64,000 nt of DNA. It comes from Hyphomonadaceae bacterium (lineage in GTDB: Bacteria > Pseudomonadota > Alphaproteobacteria > Caulobacterales > Maricaulaceae). The DNA is taken from assembly GCA_014324115.1 (NCBI GenBank), contig JACOMS010000001.1:23089-87088 (forward strand). The letters are read 5' to 3'. The notes beneath the pieces are model-generated. The model was not told the DNA's origin. It worked only from the letters and a program-made list of their open reading frames with translations, and did no database searches. The translations under genes and the position numbers were made by a program. This document shows, one piece after another, positions 34,804 through 44,373 of the stretch (its first letter is position 1; every line of letters begins with the position of its first letter).

Positions 34804-37395
34804 ATGAACAACAGCACATCACTCAAAACATCATTCAGGGCCGCATTGGCTGTGTCGGTCGCCGTTTCGGGTTTGGGCACGGGGGCTCAGGCACAGGACG
34901 GCGCAGCAGCAATCCCCGGGGATGAGGTCATTGCCACCGGCCGTTTCATTCCCGATCCACAGCGTGCGACATCACAGATTGCCTCCTTTCTGCGTCCGGA
35001 AGATCTGGTCAGACAGGGTGACGCAAATGCCGCTCTGGCCCTGACCCGTGTGAGCGGTCTGAGTGTCATCGGTGGACGTTTTGCCTATGTCCGCGGTTTG
35101 GGGGATCGCTATTCATCCGCCCTGCTGAACGGCTCGCCGTTGCCCAGTCCGCAACCCCTGCGCCGGACAGTGCCGCTGGATCTGTTCCCGTCCGCCATTC
35201 TGAACAACATAACGGTTCAGAAAACTTTCTCACCCGACTACCCGGGTGAATTCGGTGGCGGTATCATTGATCTGCGCACGCTGAAGTCACCTCCGGAAGA
35301 CTTTTTGAAATTCAGGATTGGAACGGGTGTAAATACCGAAACCACAGGGAAGCAGAGCATTTTCGTCCGCGGCGGTGATCATGACACAACGGGGTTTGAC
35401 GACGGTACCCGTGACATCCCCGCTCCGCTTCTGGCTGTATTGGAAGCGGGTCAGGCGCTCAATGTACAAACGGATTTCGACAGGGAAGTTATCGGTGAGT
35501 TTCTGGCTGATCCGAACCTTATGGTCATTCAGTCGGATGACGACACACGGCCGGACCTGGATATTTCGGTTGATGCGGGTAAAATTATCCCTACCCGTTT
35601 TGGAGACATAGGTTTTGTCGGAACCGTCGGTTTTGAAAACGGCTGGTCCACGAAACAAAAGATCCGGCAGAAACAGGCCAACGGCCGGGTCGTGGGCGCC
35701 TTGGATACACTGGAATCGACGTTTGAGACGACATTGAACGCGCTGGCGTCAACTTCGGTCACGTTTGACTCCGGTGAATCTGTCCAGGGGACGGTCTTTT
35801 ATGTTCACGACACATCAAAGGAAGCCCAGATTGATGAAGGCCGCAGCGTTAATGAAGAAATTCTCGTCGAGAAAAACGGGTACTATGAAAGAGAGCTCTT
35901 TTTCGCGCAACTCAACGGTGAGCATTTCTTCGGTGATCTGACAGCAAACTGGCGCGGCGCCTATTCTGTCGCGACACGCGACGCCCCGTTCGAGAGAGAA
36001 TTTGAACGGGAAAGGAATGACGCCTCGGGACAATTCCTGTTCCCGGGTGATAATGCGCACCGAATCAGGTTTACCGAAGTTGAAGATGAGGTCCGTAGCG
36101 GCGGGATAGACTTCAATTACTTCACACTGCTGCGCGGATCGTGGGAAACCGACTTTTCCATTGGTGTGGATTATGCCGGGACGGACCGCGAGTTTGCTGT
36201 CCTGAATCTGAAGTATGACGCCCTGACCCAACTGGATCCTCATATTGCGGCGACCCGCGTTGATGTCCTCTTTGATGCTGCAACCATCGGTCCCCTGTTT
36301 CAAATTCAGGAAGAACAGATCAGAACCACCGATAACTATAGCGGCGAGCTCAATGTCCTGGGGGTTTACGGCAAGGTCGACATTGAGTTCTCCCCGACTG
36401 TCCGGGCCGATGTCGGTGTACGTTACGAGGAATCCAGACTGGATGTGATCGCTTTTGACCGGTTCAGCCGGACGAACGCGCAGGGGCTTGGCCGGGCCTC
36501 ACTGGAGAATGATTACCTTCTGCCTTCAGCATCGTTTACGTGGAATTTCATGCCTGATACACAGCTGCGCCTGGGCTATTCGAACACGATTACACGTCCC
36601 CAGTTCCGTGAGCTTGCCCTGTCACGGTTTCTGGATCCGGAAAATGATCGTCTCTATAACGGGAACCCCAATCTGGTGGATTCCGGGTTCACGAATCTGG
36701 ATGCACGTATTGAGCATTATTTCGGGCGCGACCAGTTTTTTGCCTTTGCCGGTTTTTACAAGGACATTGAAAACCCGATTGAGGAATCAACATTTGAAAC
36801 GTCCGCGAACAATTTCGAAACCTCCTTTATTAACGCGCCCGCTGCCGTGCTGTCCGGTTTTGAAGCCGAGTTCAGAACGAATTTTGACATGCCGTTCGGC
36901 GGAGAGTTTTTCGACGTGCGCGACTGGTTCTTCACCGTAAACTATACCTATACGGATGCAACCGTGAAGGCGGGGCCAGATGACACAATCACTGATGCAC
37001 GCGGCAAGCGTACGCCTGCGAATCTGTTTGGTATTGACGGTCAGCCCCTGCAGGGCACCCCTGAAAATATCGCGAACGGCCAGTTCGGCTGGGAGACAGA
37101 CAATGAGCAGTTTACAATACTCGCAGGTTGGGTGGATGATCGCGTGTCTCGCCGGGGTATACGCGGCAGCAGCGCTGTTCCGGACGTGATTGAAAGTCCG
37201 GGCGTGCAACTGGATCTGGTTTATCGCCGTAAATTCAGGCTGCACAACCGGCGCTTCAGTTTGGGGTTGAGTGCCAGAAACTTTTTGAATATGGATTTTG
37301 AAGAGTTTCAGACGAGTGAAGAGGCGGGCCGCACCGAGTTTAATACCTACAGGCGCGGCGTGTCTTTCTCGGTTTCCCTGTCAACCGGGTTGTGA
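34804..37395 (+). CDS. TonB-dependent outer-membrane receptor
   Basis: 863 aa. Signal peptide ending GAQAQ, then a plug domain: RFAYVRGLGDRYSSALLNG, PLPSPQPLRRTVPLDLFPS, NNITVQKTFSPDYPGEFGGG with DLRTL. A 22-strand barrel is suggested by alternating aromatic/polar stretches such as NYTYTDATVKAG and LRLGYSNTITRPQFRELALS; the last strand is GVSFSVSLSTGL, ending in Leu rather than Phe. No Fe-siderophore signature or N-terminal signalling domain is evident, and the substrate is unknown. The VRGLGDRYSS/PEFGGG type is widespread in alphaproteobacteria, and this copy lies between two lipoproteins and the T2SS operon. No strong ribosome site stands before the ATG. Confidence 0.95.
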   Translation: MNNSTSLKTSFRAALAVSVAVSGLGTGAQAQDGAAAIPGDEVIATGRFIPDPQRATSQIASFLRPEDLVRQGDANAALALTRVSGLSVIGGRFAYVRGLGDRYSSALLNGSPLPSPQPLRRTVPLDLFPSAILNNITVQKTFSPDYPGEFGGGIIDLRTLKSPPEDFLKFRIGTGVNTETTGKQSIFVRGGDHDTTGFDDGTRDIPAPLLAVLEAGQALNVQTDFDREVIGEFLADPNLMVIQSDDDTRPDLDISVDAGKIIPTRFGDIGFVGTVGFENGWSTKQKIRQKQANGRVVGALDTLESTFETTLNALASTSVTFDSGESVQGTVFYVHDTSKEAQIDEGRSVNEEILVEKNGYYERELFFAQLNGEHFFGDLTANWRGAYSVATRDAPFEREFERERNDASGQFLFPGDNAHRIRFTEVEDEVRSGGIDFNYFTLLRGSWETDFSIGVDYAGTDREFAVLNLKYDALTQLDPHIAATRVDVLFDAATIGPLFQIQEEQIRTTDNYSGELNVLGVYGKVDIEFSPTVRADVGVRYEESRLDVIAFDRFSRTNAQGLGRASLENDYLLPSASFTWNFMPDTQLRLGYSNTITRPQFRELALSRFLDPENDRLYNGNPNLVDSGFTNLDARIEHYFGRDQFFAFAGFYKDIENPIEESTFETSANNFETSFINAPAAVLSGFEAEFRTNFDMPFGGEFFDVRDWFFTVNYTYTDATVKAGPDDTITDARGKRTPANLFGIDGQPLQGTPENIANGQFGWETDNEQFTILAGWVDDRVSRRGIRGSSAVPDVIESPGVQLDLVYRRKFRLHNRRFSLGLSARNFLNMDFEEFQTSEEAGRTEFNTYRRGVSFSVSLSTGL

Positions 37396-37475
37396 TACGC
37401 CTTTGTGACAAATGGGAAAGGTTGGAAATTCGGTCTTTCTCTTTTTGCGTGGCCTGTGTTACACGGCGAAAAATA

Positions 37476-37481
37476 TATAAT
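37476..37481 (+). promoter_or_regulatory. Candidate -10 box of the gsp operon
   Basis: A perfect TATAAT at 37476-37481, 16 bp before the gspC ATG; the -35 region (CTGTGT about 16-17 bases upstream) is weak. The resulting leader would be very short. It may mean a regulated promoter or chance in an AT-rich spot. Confidence 0.35.
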
Positions 37482-37497
37482 GTGAGCCAGGAAATCC

Positions 37498-38337
37498 ATG
37501 AACAGGCGTGTCAACATTCCCGTAATCCCTTATGCACTGACGGTCGTGCAGGCAGTCGCGCTGTTTGCACTTGGATTTTTTATATTTCGCAGCGTTGTCG
37601 GGGCCATATCGCCTGACAGTCTCTGGCAGGATGTGCAGATCCGGCAGGTGAACCAGACGGGTTCCCGGCCGGGGCAGGACAGCCGACCGGAAGCATTTGA
37701 ACATGATCCGTTTCACCGCGAGGAGGTGGTTGCTGTCGCTGAGGATGCACAACCCGAGGCAAATGCACCGGAAACGACACTCAACCTTAAACTTACAGGT
37801 CGCCGATCTGTAAATGGAAGAGGAACAGCCGTTATCCGGACACCCGACGGCACGGAAAAAACCTATGTGACCGGTGACGAAATCCTCAACGGTGTCAGGT
37901 TGAGGTCCGTGTTTCCGGCCTATGTAGTATTGTCCCGTGCCGACGGTACGTCTGAACGTCTGACATTTGCCGAAAATGATCGCCAGTCGGTCATCCGGAC
38001 GATCGAAAGACCGGCCCCCCAGCTCCAGCAGACCTCCCGCCCGTCCGCCCCGGATACACAGGTGGAGGCGTCTTTGCTGGATTTTCTGAATGAGGCCGGT
38101 TTGCGTCGAAAAGTGACCGACGGCAGAGTCGAAGGGTATGAAATTACCAGGGAATTGGAAAAGTTCAAAGCCACGGGGTTGAATTCCGGCGACATACTCA
38201 CACATATTAACGGCACGGATTTGCGCCAGGGTATCCCGGATTTTGCTGCGATGTCCGGGGTCGGTGCGGATGCAGGGTCCATGTCTGTCCAGTTAATCCG
38301 GAACGGTCAATCTCAAACACTTGAAGTTGGATTATGA
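37498..38337 (+). CDS. gspC: Type II secretion protein C
   Basis: Inner-membrane connector linking the assembly platform to the secretin. One N-terminal transmembrane helix (residues ~13-37, LTVVQAVALFALGFFIFRSV), a periplasmic HR domain (~85-165, LNLKLTGRRSVNGRGTAVIR ... YVTGDEILNGVRLRSV), and a C-terminal PDZ domain (~190-279, GYEITRELEKFKATGLNSGD, DILTHINGTDL). 279 aa is typical. AGGA precedes the ATG. The stop overlaps the gspD start by four bases (ATGA), the first of many such overlaps in this operon. Confidence 0.93.
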   Translation: MNRRVNIPVIPYALTVVQAVALFALGFFIFRSVVGAISPDSLWQDVQIRQVNQTGSRPGQDSRPEAFEHDPFHREEVVAVAEDAQPEANAPETTLNLKLTGRRSVNGRGTAVIRTPDGTEKTYVTGDEILNGVRLRSVFPAYVVLSRADGTSERLTFAENDRQSVIRTIERPAPQLQQTSRPSAPDTQVEASLLDFLNEAGLRRKVTDGRVEGYEITRELEKFKATGLNSGDILTHINGTDLRQGIPDFAAMSGVGADAGSMSVQLIRNGQSQTLEVGL

Positions 38338-40253
38338 AAAAATCAGTAGCAGCGCTTCTGGCCGGAGCCGCCATGTGTCTTGCGGCTCCGCTTACCGCCA
38401 GCGCCCAGGGCGATCATATTATCACGATGCAGGGAGCCAATATCCGCGCCTTTATTGACGATGTCTCCAAAGTCACAGGCCGCACCTTCCTCGTCGATCC
38501 GCGGGTGCGGGGCGAGGTGACCATATCATCTGAACAGGGGTTGTCTCCGGAGGAGGTTTTCGATGTCTTCGCGAATGTCATGCGTGTACACGGTTATACG
38601 GTGATTCCCACACCAACGGGTGAGTACCGGATCACCCTTATCCAAGGTGCGGCACAGGAGTCCCCCTTTGTTACGGGTTCGGGGCCGGAGGGACAGTTTG
38701 CCACGGCCATTATCACGCTCGAACACGTTGATGCAGCTGAGGCGGCCAAGCTCATCAAGCCTGCAATGCATGCGCAGGGTGTCCTGACGGGCAATCCCGG
38801 GGGCAGGATTATTGTGGTTTCGGATTTTCCGGAAAATCTGCGCAAGGCCCGGGAAATTGTTGCGGCCATGGATGTCAGGAAGGCTGTCATTGAAGTCGTT
38901 CGGCTCGAAAATCTTGATCCGGCCGAGGTTGAGGGCGCCATCAGGTCCCTGGCCGGTTCGCGTCCGCCCTATCGCATCGCCGCTGTTCCCGGCACAAAGA
39001 ACCTGATGCTGGAAGGTGAACCTGCCGAGCTTGAGCGGGTACGCAAGGTGATTGTCCAAATTGATGCCCAGGGCGTTATGCAGCGCGGACCGGTCACAAT
39101 TGTCCCTTTGCGCCATTCAAACGGAGAGAACCTGATCGGGCTTCTTAACACGCTTTTACCGAATTATGAGCGGGAAGGGGAGCCTGCTCCGACCGTGGCC
39201 CATGAGCCCGGGAGCAATACGATCGTCATCAGTGCCACACCGGAAACACAGCGGGCGCTGGAACAGACTATTCGTCAAATTGATGTCCGCCGCCCCCAGG
39301 TTCTGGTCGAAGCCATTATTGTTGAAGTCAGCGATATGGCCGCACGGGATCTCGGTGTCCAATTCGCACTCAGCGGTGCACAGGGAAGTTCCGTTCCGTT
39401 TATAGGAACAAATTTCACGGGTCAGGGCCGCCCCAACCTGTTGGCTTTGACCGGTGCCGTAGTCGGATCACAGGGTACTGCGGGCGATTCGGGGGGTGAA
39501 AATGGTACTGCGGGGAGGCTCCTGAGCGGTGAGCAACTTGGTGAACTTCGGACACAGGCGATTAATTCGTTGACGGGAACGAGGGGTATCGGCATTGGTG
39601 GTGTGGGTCGACAGGGTGATGTTGTGTTCGGCGCCATTGTTAATGCGCTGGAAAGCGACACGGACTCCAATGTCCTCTCAACACCCTTTGTGACGACCCT
39701 CGACAATGTCCCGGCCAGTTTTCTTGTGGGCCAGGACATTCCGATCAGGACAGGGTCTTCCCTCGGCTCGGCTAATCAAAACCCGTTCCAGACTTTTGAG
39801 CGCAGGGAGGTCGGTATCAAGCTGGAAGTGCTGCCGCAAATCAGCACGGACGACGTCATCCGCCTTGAAATTAAACAGGAAGTCTCTTCACTTAACACGA
39901 CCGCCAGTGCCGGCTTCAATGATACCATTACCAACCAGCGCACCATAGAGGCGACCGTTCTGGTTGATGACGGCGAGATTATTGTTTTAGGCGGCCTGAT
40001 ACAGGATGATGAAGAGATTACTGTGGACAGAGTCCCCGTTCTGGGCGACGTTCCCCTGATCGGAAATCTCTTCAAGAGCGAAAATAAATCCCGCGACAAA
40101 ACCAATCTGATGGTTTTTCTGCGCCCGACAATTATCCGTGACAAGGATGATGCCATGCACCTGACGCAGGATAGGCTTGATCAAATGCGCCAGCATGACA
40201 TGCTCCAGTCCGGGCGAGATTATTCAAAAATCGACACACTTGTGAAGCCCTGA
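38334..40253 (+). CDS. gspD: Type II secretion secretin D
   Basis: Outer-membrane channel, 639 aa. Signal peptide ending LTASAQ; N0 domain (GANIRAFIDDVSKVTGRTFL), then N1-N3 (AAKLIKPAMHAQG, VEVVRLENLDPAEVEGAI-like repeat, IVPLRHSNGENLIGLLNTLL), and the secretin core with VLVEAIIVEVSDMAARDLGV, SNVLSTPFVTTLDNVPASF and VPVLGDVPLIGNLFKSENKS. A Gly/Ser-rich stretch (about 370-400) matches the variable N3 or gate loop. The C-terminal S-domain for pilotin is short, so it may use a pilotin-independent route or the small lipoprotein at 48193. Confidence 0.96.
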   Translation: MKKSVAALLAGAAMCLAAPLTASAQGDHIITMQGANIRAFIDDVSKVTGRTFLVDPRVRGEVTISSEQGLSPEEVFDVFANVMRVHGYTVIPTPTGEYRITLIQGAAQESPFVTGSGPEGQFATAIITLEHVDAAEAAKLIKPAMHAQGVLTGNPGGRIIVVSDFPENLRKAREIVAAMDVRKAVIEVVRLENLDPAEVEGAIRSLAGSRPPYRIAAVPGTKNLMLEGEPAELERVRKVIVQIDAQGVMQRGPVTIVPLRHSNGENLIGLLNTLLPNYEREGEPAPTVAHEPGSNTIVISATPETQRALEQTIRQIDVRRPQVLVEAIIVEVSDMAARDLGVQFALSGAQGSSVPFIGTNFTGQGRPNLLALTGAVVGSQGTAGDSGGENGTAGRLLSGEQLGELRTQAINSLTGTRGIGIGGVGRQGDVVFGAIVNALESDTDSNVLSTPFVTTLDNVPASFLVGQDIPIRTGSSLGSANQNPFQTFERREVGIKLEVLPQISTDDVIRLEIKQEVSSLNTTASAGFNDTITNQRTIEATVLVDDGEIIVLGGLIQDDEEITVDRVPVLGDVPLIGNLFKSENKSRDKTNLMVFLRPTIIRDKDDAMHLTQDRLDQMRQHDMLQSGRDYSKIDTLVKP

Positions 40254-40256
40254 TCC

Positions 40257-41753
40257 GTGAGTGACACTGATACGATAACCCTGCCGCGTCTGTCTTACAG
40301 TTTTGCGCGAAAATTCGGCCTTGTTGCCTTTGAGCACGCGGGCGAAGCCGTTTTGGCCCGGCGTCCCGGTGTGCCCTTGTCGGCGTTGCTGGAAGCCCGT
40401 CGCGTTATTGATCGGCCGGTAACCTGCAGGGACATTGACGGCTCCGAATTTGAAAGCCTGATGGCACAGGTTTATGCCAATGCCGATCTGTCACAGACGG
40501 CCGAGACGGCCCTGGGGGGTGACGATGATCTGAGTACGCTGGCCGACAATCTGCCGCACTCATCCGACCTTTTGGACAGTGATGACGATGCGCCGGTGAT
40601 CAAGCTGATCAACGGTATTTTGCAGGAAGCCATCAAGATGCGTGCCTCTGATATTCACATTGAATCTTATGAGAAACGCCTCGCCATCCGGTTCAGAATT
40701 GACGGGGCCCTGCGTGACACATTGATGCTTTCGGCGCGTTTGTCACCGGTTCTCGTCAGTCGCGTGAAAGTTATGGCGCAGCTTGACATTGCTAAAAAAC
40801 GTGTGCCGCAGGACGGGCGCTTCTCGCTCAATCTCGGCGAGCGGGCCGTCGATGTCCGTGTATCAACCCTGCCGTCTCAGCACGGTGAACGGGTTGTGAT
40901 GCGGATTTTGGAAAAAACCAGCTCGCTGTTAAACCTCTCCGACCTCGGAATGGACACCGGTGAGCTGGCGGCGTTTGAGAATTCTCTCAAATGTCCCAAC
41001 GGAATCATTCTGGTCACAGGTCCGACGGGTTCGGGCAAGACGACGACACTCTATGCGTCCCTGACCGGGCTTAATAACGGCTCCCGCAATATTCTGACCG
41101 TCGAGGATCCGGTGGAATACGCACTTGACGGCATCGGCCAGACCCAAGTCAATAACCGTGTCGGGATGAGCTTTGCCGCAGGGCTGCGAGCGATCCTGCG
41201 TCAGGATCCGGACGTGGTTATGGTCGGGGAAATCCGTGACCCGGAAACGGCTGAAATCGCGGTGCAGGCCTCGCTCACGGGTCACCTCGTATTGTCCACC
41301 GTTCACACCAATTCCGCCATCGCTGCGATTACGCGGCTGCGGGATATGGGTGTGGAACCGTTTCTTCTGGCTTCAACGGTCACATCTATTGTGGCTCAAC
41401 GTCTGGTCCGTCGCCTGTGTCCCCATTGCCGTGAACCCTACACCTTGACGGCCGGGGAGTGCGAGGAACTGGGCCTGTCGCAGCCTGACACCCCTGTGTT
41501 CAGGTCCAAAGGCTGTCAAATCTGCCACCATATAGGCTACACCGGACGCCTCGGGCTTTACGAAATTGTGGTGATGGATGACACACTTCGCGCCATGATT
41601 CACGATGGCGCCCGTGAGATAGACATGGCCGCCCATGCTTTTATCCATCGTGATACACTGCTTCAGAGCGGTGCAAGTCATGTTTTGGCCGGTAATACGT
41701 CCGTGGAGGAAGTGCTGCGGGTCTGCCGGACCGGCGCAGGCGAAGGTGGCTAG
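40257..41753 (+). CDS. gspE: Type II secretion ATPase E
   Basis: Cytoplasmic hexameric ATPase that powers pseudopilus assembly. N-terminal N1/N2 (residues ~1-110), then PVIKLINGILQEAIKMRASD (Asp/His boxes), Walker A GPTGSGKTTTLYASL, Walker B RQDPDVVMVGEIRDPETAEI, LSTVHTNSA and the tetracysteine zinc motif CPHC ... CQIC. 498 aa. The start is GTG at 40257, three bases after the gspD stop, and the family length supports it. Confidence 0.96.
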   Translation: MSDTDTITLPRLSYSFARKFGLVAFEHAGEAVLARRPGVPLSALLEARRVIDRPVTCRDIDGSEFESLMAQVYANADLSQTAETALGGDDDLSTLADNLPHSSDLLDSDDDAPVIKLINGILQEAIKMRASDIHIESYEKRLAIRFRIDGALRDTLMLSARLSPVLVSRVKVMAQLDIAKKRVPQDGRFSLNLGERAVDVRVSTLPSQHGERVVMRILEKTSSLLNLSDLGMDTGELAAFENSLKCPNGIILVTGPTGSGKTTTLYASLTGLNNGSRNILTVEDPVEYALDGIGQTQVNNRVGMSFAAGLRAILRQDPDVVMVGEIRDPETAEIAVQASLTGHLVLSTVHTNSAIAAITRLRDMGVEPFLLASTVTSIVAQRLVRRLCPHCREPYTLTAGECEELGLSQPDTPVFRSKGCQICHHIGYTGRLGLYEIVVMDDTLRAMIHDGAREIDMAAHAFIHRDTLLQSGASHVLAGNTSVEEVLRVCRTGAGEGG

Positions 41754-42959
41754 ATGGAGACGTTTGATTACGCTGCTTTCGACGCGGACGGCAATCGTTT
41801 GCGGGGGTCTGTTCCGGCCAATAATGCACGTGAAGCGCGCGATATACTGCGCGCCCGCCGCCTGACGCCGATTGATCTCAAGGCTTCAAAGGCCGGGGCG
41901 GGACAATCCTTTACCCTTGAACGCAAGGCGAGCCACAAGGACCTGACCCAGGCGACACGCCAGTTGAGCATATTGATTGATGCAGCCACGCCGGTCGAAC
42001 AATCGCTCAAAATTGTGGCTGTCCAGTTTGACCGCTCCGCCATGCGGCAAATCCTCCTGGACGTGCAGGCCCAGGTCCTGGAGGGGGCGCGGCTTTCCGA
42101 TGCCATGGGCAGACATTCCAAAACCTTTTCAAGTCTTTATACGGGCATGGTGGCGTCCGGGGAAACATCGGGCCGTCTCGCCGAGGTTCTTGATCGCCTC
42201 GCCACGGACCTTGAGGCCGCGCAAAAGGTGCGCCGCAGAATCCTTGCCGCTACCGTCTATCCCATGGTTCTCTTTGTGGTTGCATTGGTTGTTACCACAA
42301 TTTTGATGATTTTTGTTGTTCCCAAGGTTGTCGAGCAGTTTGACACATTCGGGCAGGAACTACCCGGCTTGACCAGGTTCGTGATAGGTATGTCCGAATG
42401 GATGCAGAATTATGGGCTGATTTTTCTGATTATGGTTTTGGCCTTTATGTTCGGTTTCAGCCGTGCGTTGAAAAAACCGGCAATGAGGCTGTGGTGGCAC
42501 GAACGGCTGTTATCCCTGCCGCTTGTCGGGCGCCTGATCCGTGATCTGAATGCGGCCCGATTCGCCCGCACCATGGCCGGGCTGATTGACAGCGGCACGC
42601 CGGCCCTGACGGCCATGGAAACGTCCAGACATACCCTTCGCAACCGGGTTATATATGATGCGGTTTCAGGCGCCGCTGCAAAGGTACGGGAAGGAGCCAC
42701 GGTCAGCGCCTCCCTGCGCCAGACAGGTGTTTTCCCGCCAATGGTGACACAGATGGTGGCGGGGGGCGAAGCCAGTGGTGATATCGGTAAAATGTTCAGC
42801 AAGTCGGCGGATTATCTTGAGGGCGAGTTTGATGCGGCGACCTCTATCTTTCTTTCACTTCTCGAACCTTTAATTATCATAATGATGTCGATTGTTGTAT
42901 TATTGATTATTGGTGCTATATTCATGCCGATCCTGCAAATGAACACACTGGCACTTTAG
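41754..42959 (+). CDS. gspF: Type II secretion platform protein F
   Basis: Polytopic inner-membrane platform protein, 401 aa. Two T2SSF domains: RQLSILIDAATPVEQSLKIV...GETSGRLAEVLDRLA, and ARFARTMAGLIDSGTPALTA...GGEASGDIGKMFSKSA, with three membrane helices (ILAATVYPMVLFVVALVVTT, GLIFLIMVLAFMFG, PLIIIMMSIVVLLIIGAIFM). Its ATG directly abuts the gspE stop codon (TAG-ATG). Confidence 0.96.
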   Translation: METFDYAAFDADGNRLRGSVPANNAREARDILRARRLTPIDLKASKAGAGQSFTLERKASHKDLTQATRQLSILIDAATPVEQSLKIVAVQFDRSAMRQILLDVQAQVLEGARLSDAMGRHSKTFSSLYTGMVASGETSGRLAEVLDRLATDLEAAQKVRRRILAATVYPMVLFVVALVVTTILMIFVVPKVVEQFDTFGQELPGLTRFVIGMSEWMQNYGLIFLIMVLAFMFGFSRALKKPAMRLWWHERLLSLPLVGRLIRDLNAARFARTMAGLIDSGTPALTAMETSRHTLRNRVIYDAVSGAAAKVREGATVSASLRQTGVFPPMVTQMVAGGEASGDIGKMFSKSADYLEGEFDAATSIFLSLLEPLIIIMMSIVVLLIIGAIFMPILQMNTLAL

Positions 42960-42962
42960 GAG

Positions 42963-43466
42963 ATGACTATGGTTGCAGAATGCGAAAATACCCAACCCGC
43001 GAATGAAAGGCCGGGTGCCAGAAAACCTGCAGCTAGAAAACGAAGCGGGGAAGCAGGTTTTACACTTGTCGAGATCATGATCGTCATGGTCATTATCTCC
43101 CTGCTCGCAACCGCCGTTGTTTTAAACCTCGGCGGCGTATTACCCGATGCCCAGGCCAAAAAGGCGAGAGCCGATATAAGCACCATTGATATGGCCCTTG
43201 AGCTGTATCGCCTTGACATGTATGATTACCCGGATGAAAGTTACGGCCTGAGGGCGCTCACGGAAGTACCGGCAGGTGCACCGAACGAGCAGAATTATTC
43301 TAAAGATGGATACATCAAAGGCGGTCTCCCGAATGATCCATGGGGCCGTCCCTATGTTTACCGTTATCCCGGTGAGTATGGTGTTTATGACATAATGTCC
43401 TACGGAGCGGACGGTGCTCCCGGTGGCGAGGGTAGGGATGCCGATATTACCAACTGGAACAAGTAG
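42963..43466 (+). CDS. gspG: Major pseudopilin G, long leader
   Basis: Core pseudopilin, 167 aa. The prepilin cleavage site is G32|FTLVE with Glu37 at +5, followed by the hydrophobic helix (IMIVMVIISLLATAVVLNLG). The globular part ends in the conserved Ca-binding-type loop region (NDPWGRPYVYRYPGEYGVYD, SYGADGAPGGEGRDADI). The leader is unusual: about 30 mostly polar and basic residues instead of the common 6-10. An ATG two codons in (42969) would not change this much; no start sits close to the cleavage site in frame. Confidence 0.95.
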   Translation: MTMVAECENTQPANERPGARKPAARKRSGEAGFTLVEIMIVMVIISLLATAVVLNLGGVLPDAQAKKARADISTIDMALELYRLDMYDYPDESYGLRALTEVPAGAPNEQNYSKDGYIKGGLPNDPWGRPYVYRYPGEYGVYDIMSYGADGAPGGEGRDADITNWNK

Positions 43467-43483
43467 GTCTTGTCACCTCCGCC

Positions 43484-43957
43484 ATGGGTGGCCATCGGAA
43501 ATCTGAGGCAGGGTTCACGCTCATAGAGCTTCTGGCGGTTCTGGTCATTATCGGCCTTGTGTCCGGCACTGTGGTCCTGAGCCTGTCGGGGCCAAAGGCC
43601 GCGGCCCGGACGGAAACGGAAGAACTGGTCCGGCAGTTTCGCCTGGCGGCAGAGGAAGCCATTATCACAGGCCGCCCCCACGCCTGGGGCCTGTCGGGTA
43701 CGGAGCACGTCTTTTTCCGGTTTCATGACACGGAATGGGTGCCTCTCTCCGAGCCTAGATTGAATCCCGGTTCACGTATTAAACTGACCCGCGAGGCCCG
43801 GAACGTCAAACTGACCGAGGAGATCATTCCGCTGGTGATATTCGAACCCATCGGCATGACAACGCGGTTTTCCCTGCGGATTGAAGCGGACGACCGGACG
43901 GTCACGATTGAAGGGCCGGGAGATGGACGCATTGAGCGCACGGAGACGGCCAAATGA
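43484..43957 (+). CDS. gspH: Minor pseudopilin H
   Basis: 157 aa. Short basic leader, then G|FTLIELLAVLVIIGLVSG with Glu at +5, followed by the GspH globular domain (ETEELVRQFRLAAEEAIITG, HAWGLSGTEHVFFRF). The ATG is 17 bp after gspG. It overlaps gspI by four bases. Confidence 0.93.
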   Translation: MGGHRKSEAGFTLIELLAVLVIIGLVSGTVVLSLSGPKAAARTETEELVRQFRLAAEEAIITGRPHAWGLSGTEHVFFRFHDTEWVPLSEPRLNPGSRIKLTREARNVKLTEEIIPLVIFEPIGMTTRFSLRIEADDRTVTIEGPGDGRIERTETAK

Positions 43958-44373
43958 CAAAATCGCCAAAGAAGGATAGGGGCTTTACCCTTATTGAAGT
44001 CCTGGCGGCACTGATCGTGTTCAGCATTGCGATATTGGGCCTGTCGCAGGCCGGTTCGCAAAGCGTGCGTTCCGTCGGTGTTTTGGAAAACCGGATGCTC
44101 GCCGGCATTGTGGCGGATAATGTATTGGTCCTGGCGCGCACGCGCGAGCCGGTACTGGGCCGCCAAGACGGCGAACAGACCCAGATGGGTCGCAAATTTG
44201 ACTGGGAGCTCGATATTGAGCGCACAGATGTGCCGGGGTTTTTGGAACTGACAGTGAACGTGCGTGCACAAGACACGTCGCAAGTGCTCATAACCCGAAC
44301 AGCCTATCTGTCACAGCAAAGGCGCACCGCACCCGCTAGCGGGACCTCGCCGGGTCAAGGGGCTAAACCATGA
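43954..44373 (+). CDS. gspI: Minor pseudopilin I
   Basis: 139 aa. MTKSPKKDRG|FTLIEVLAALIVFS, class III signal; GspI pattern RMLAGIVADNVLVLARTREP and MGRKFDWELDIERTDVPG, close to the GspI C-terminal consensus. Part of the I-J-K-H tip complex. Four-base overlaps with gspH and gspJ. Confidence 0.93.
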   Translation: MTKSPKKDRGFTLIEVLAALIVFSIAILGLSQAGSQSVRSVGVLENRMLAGIVADNVLVLARTREPVLGRQDGEQTQMGRKFDWELDIERTDVPGFLELTVNVRAQDTSQVLITRTAYLSQQRRTAPASGTSPGQGAKP

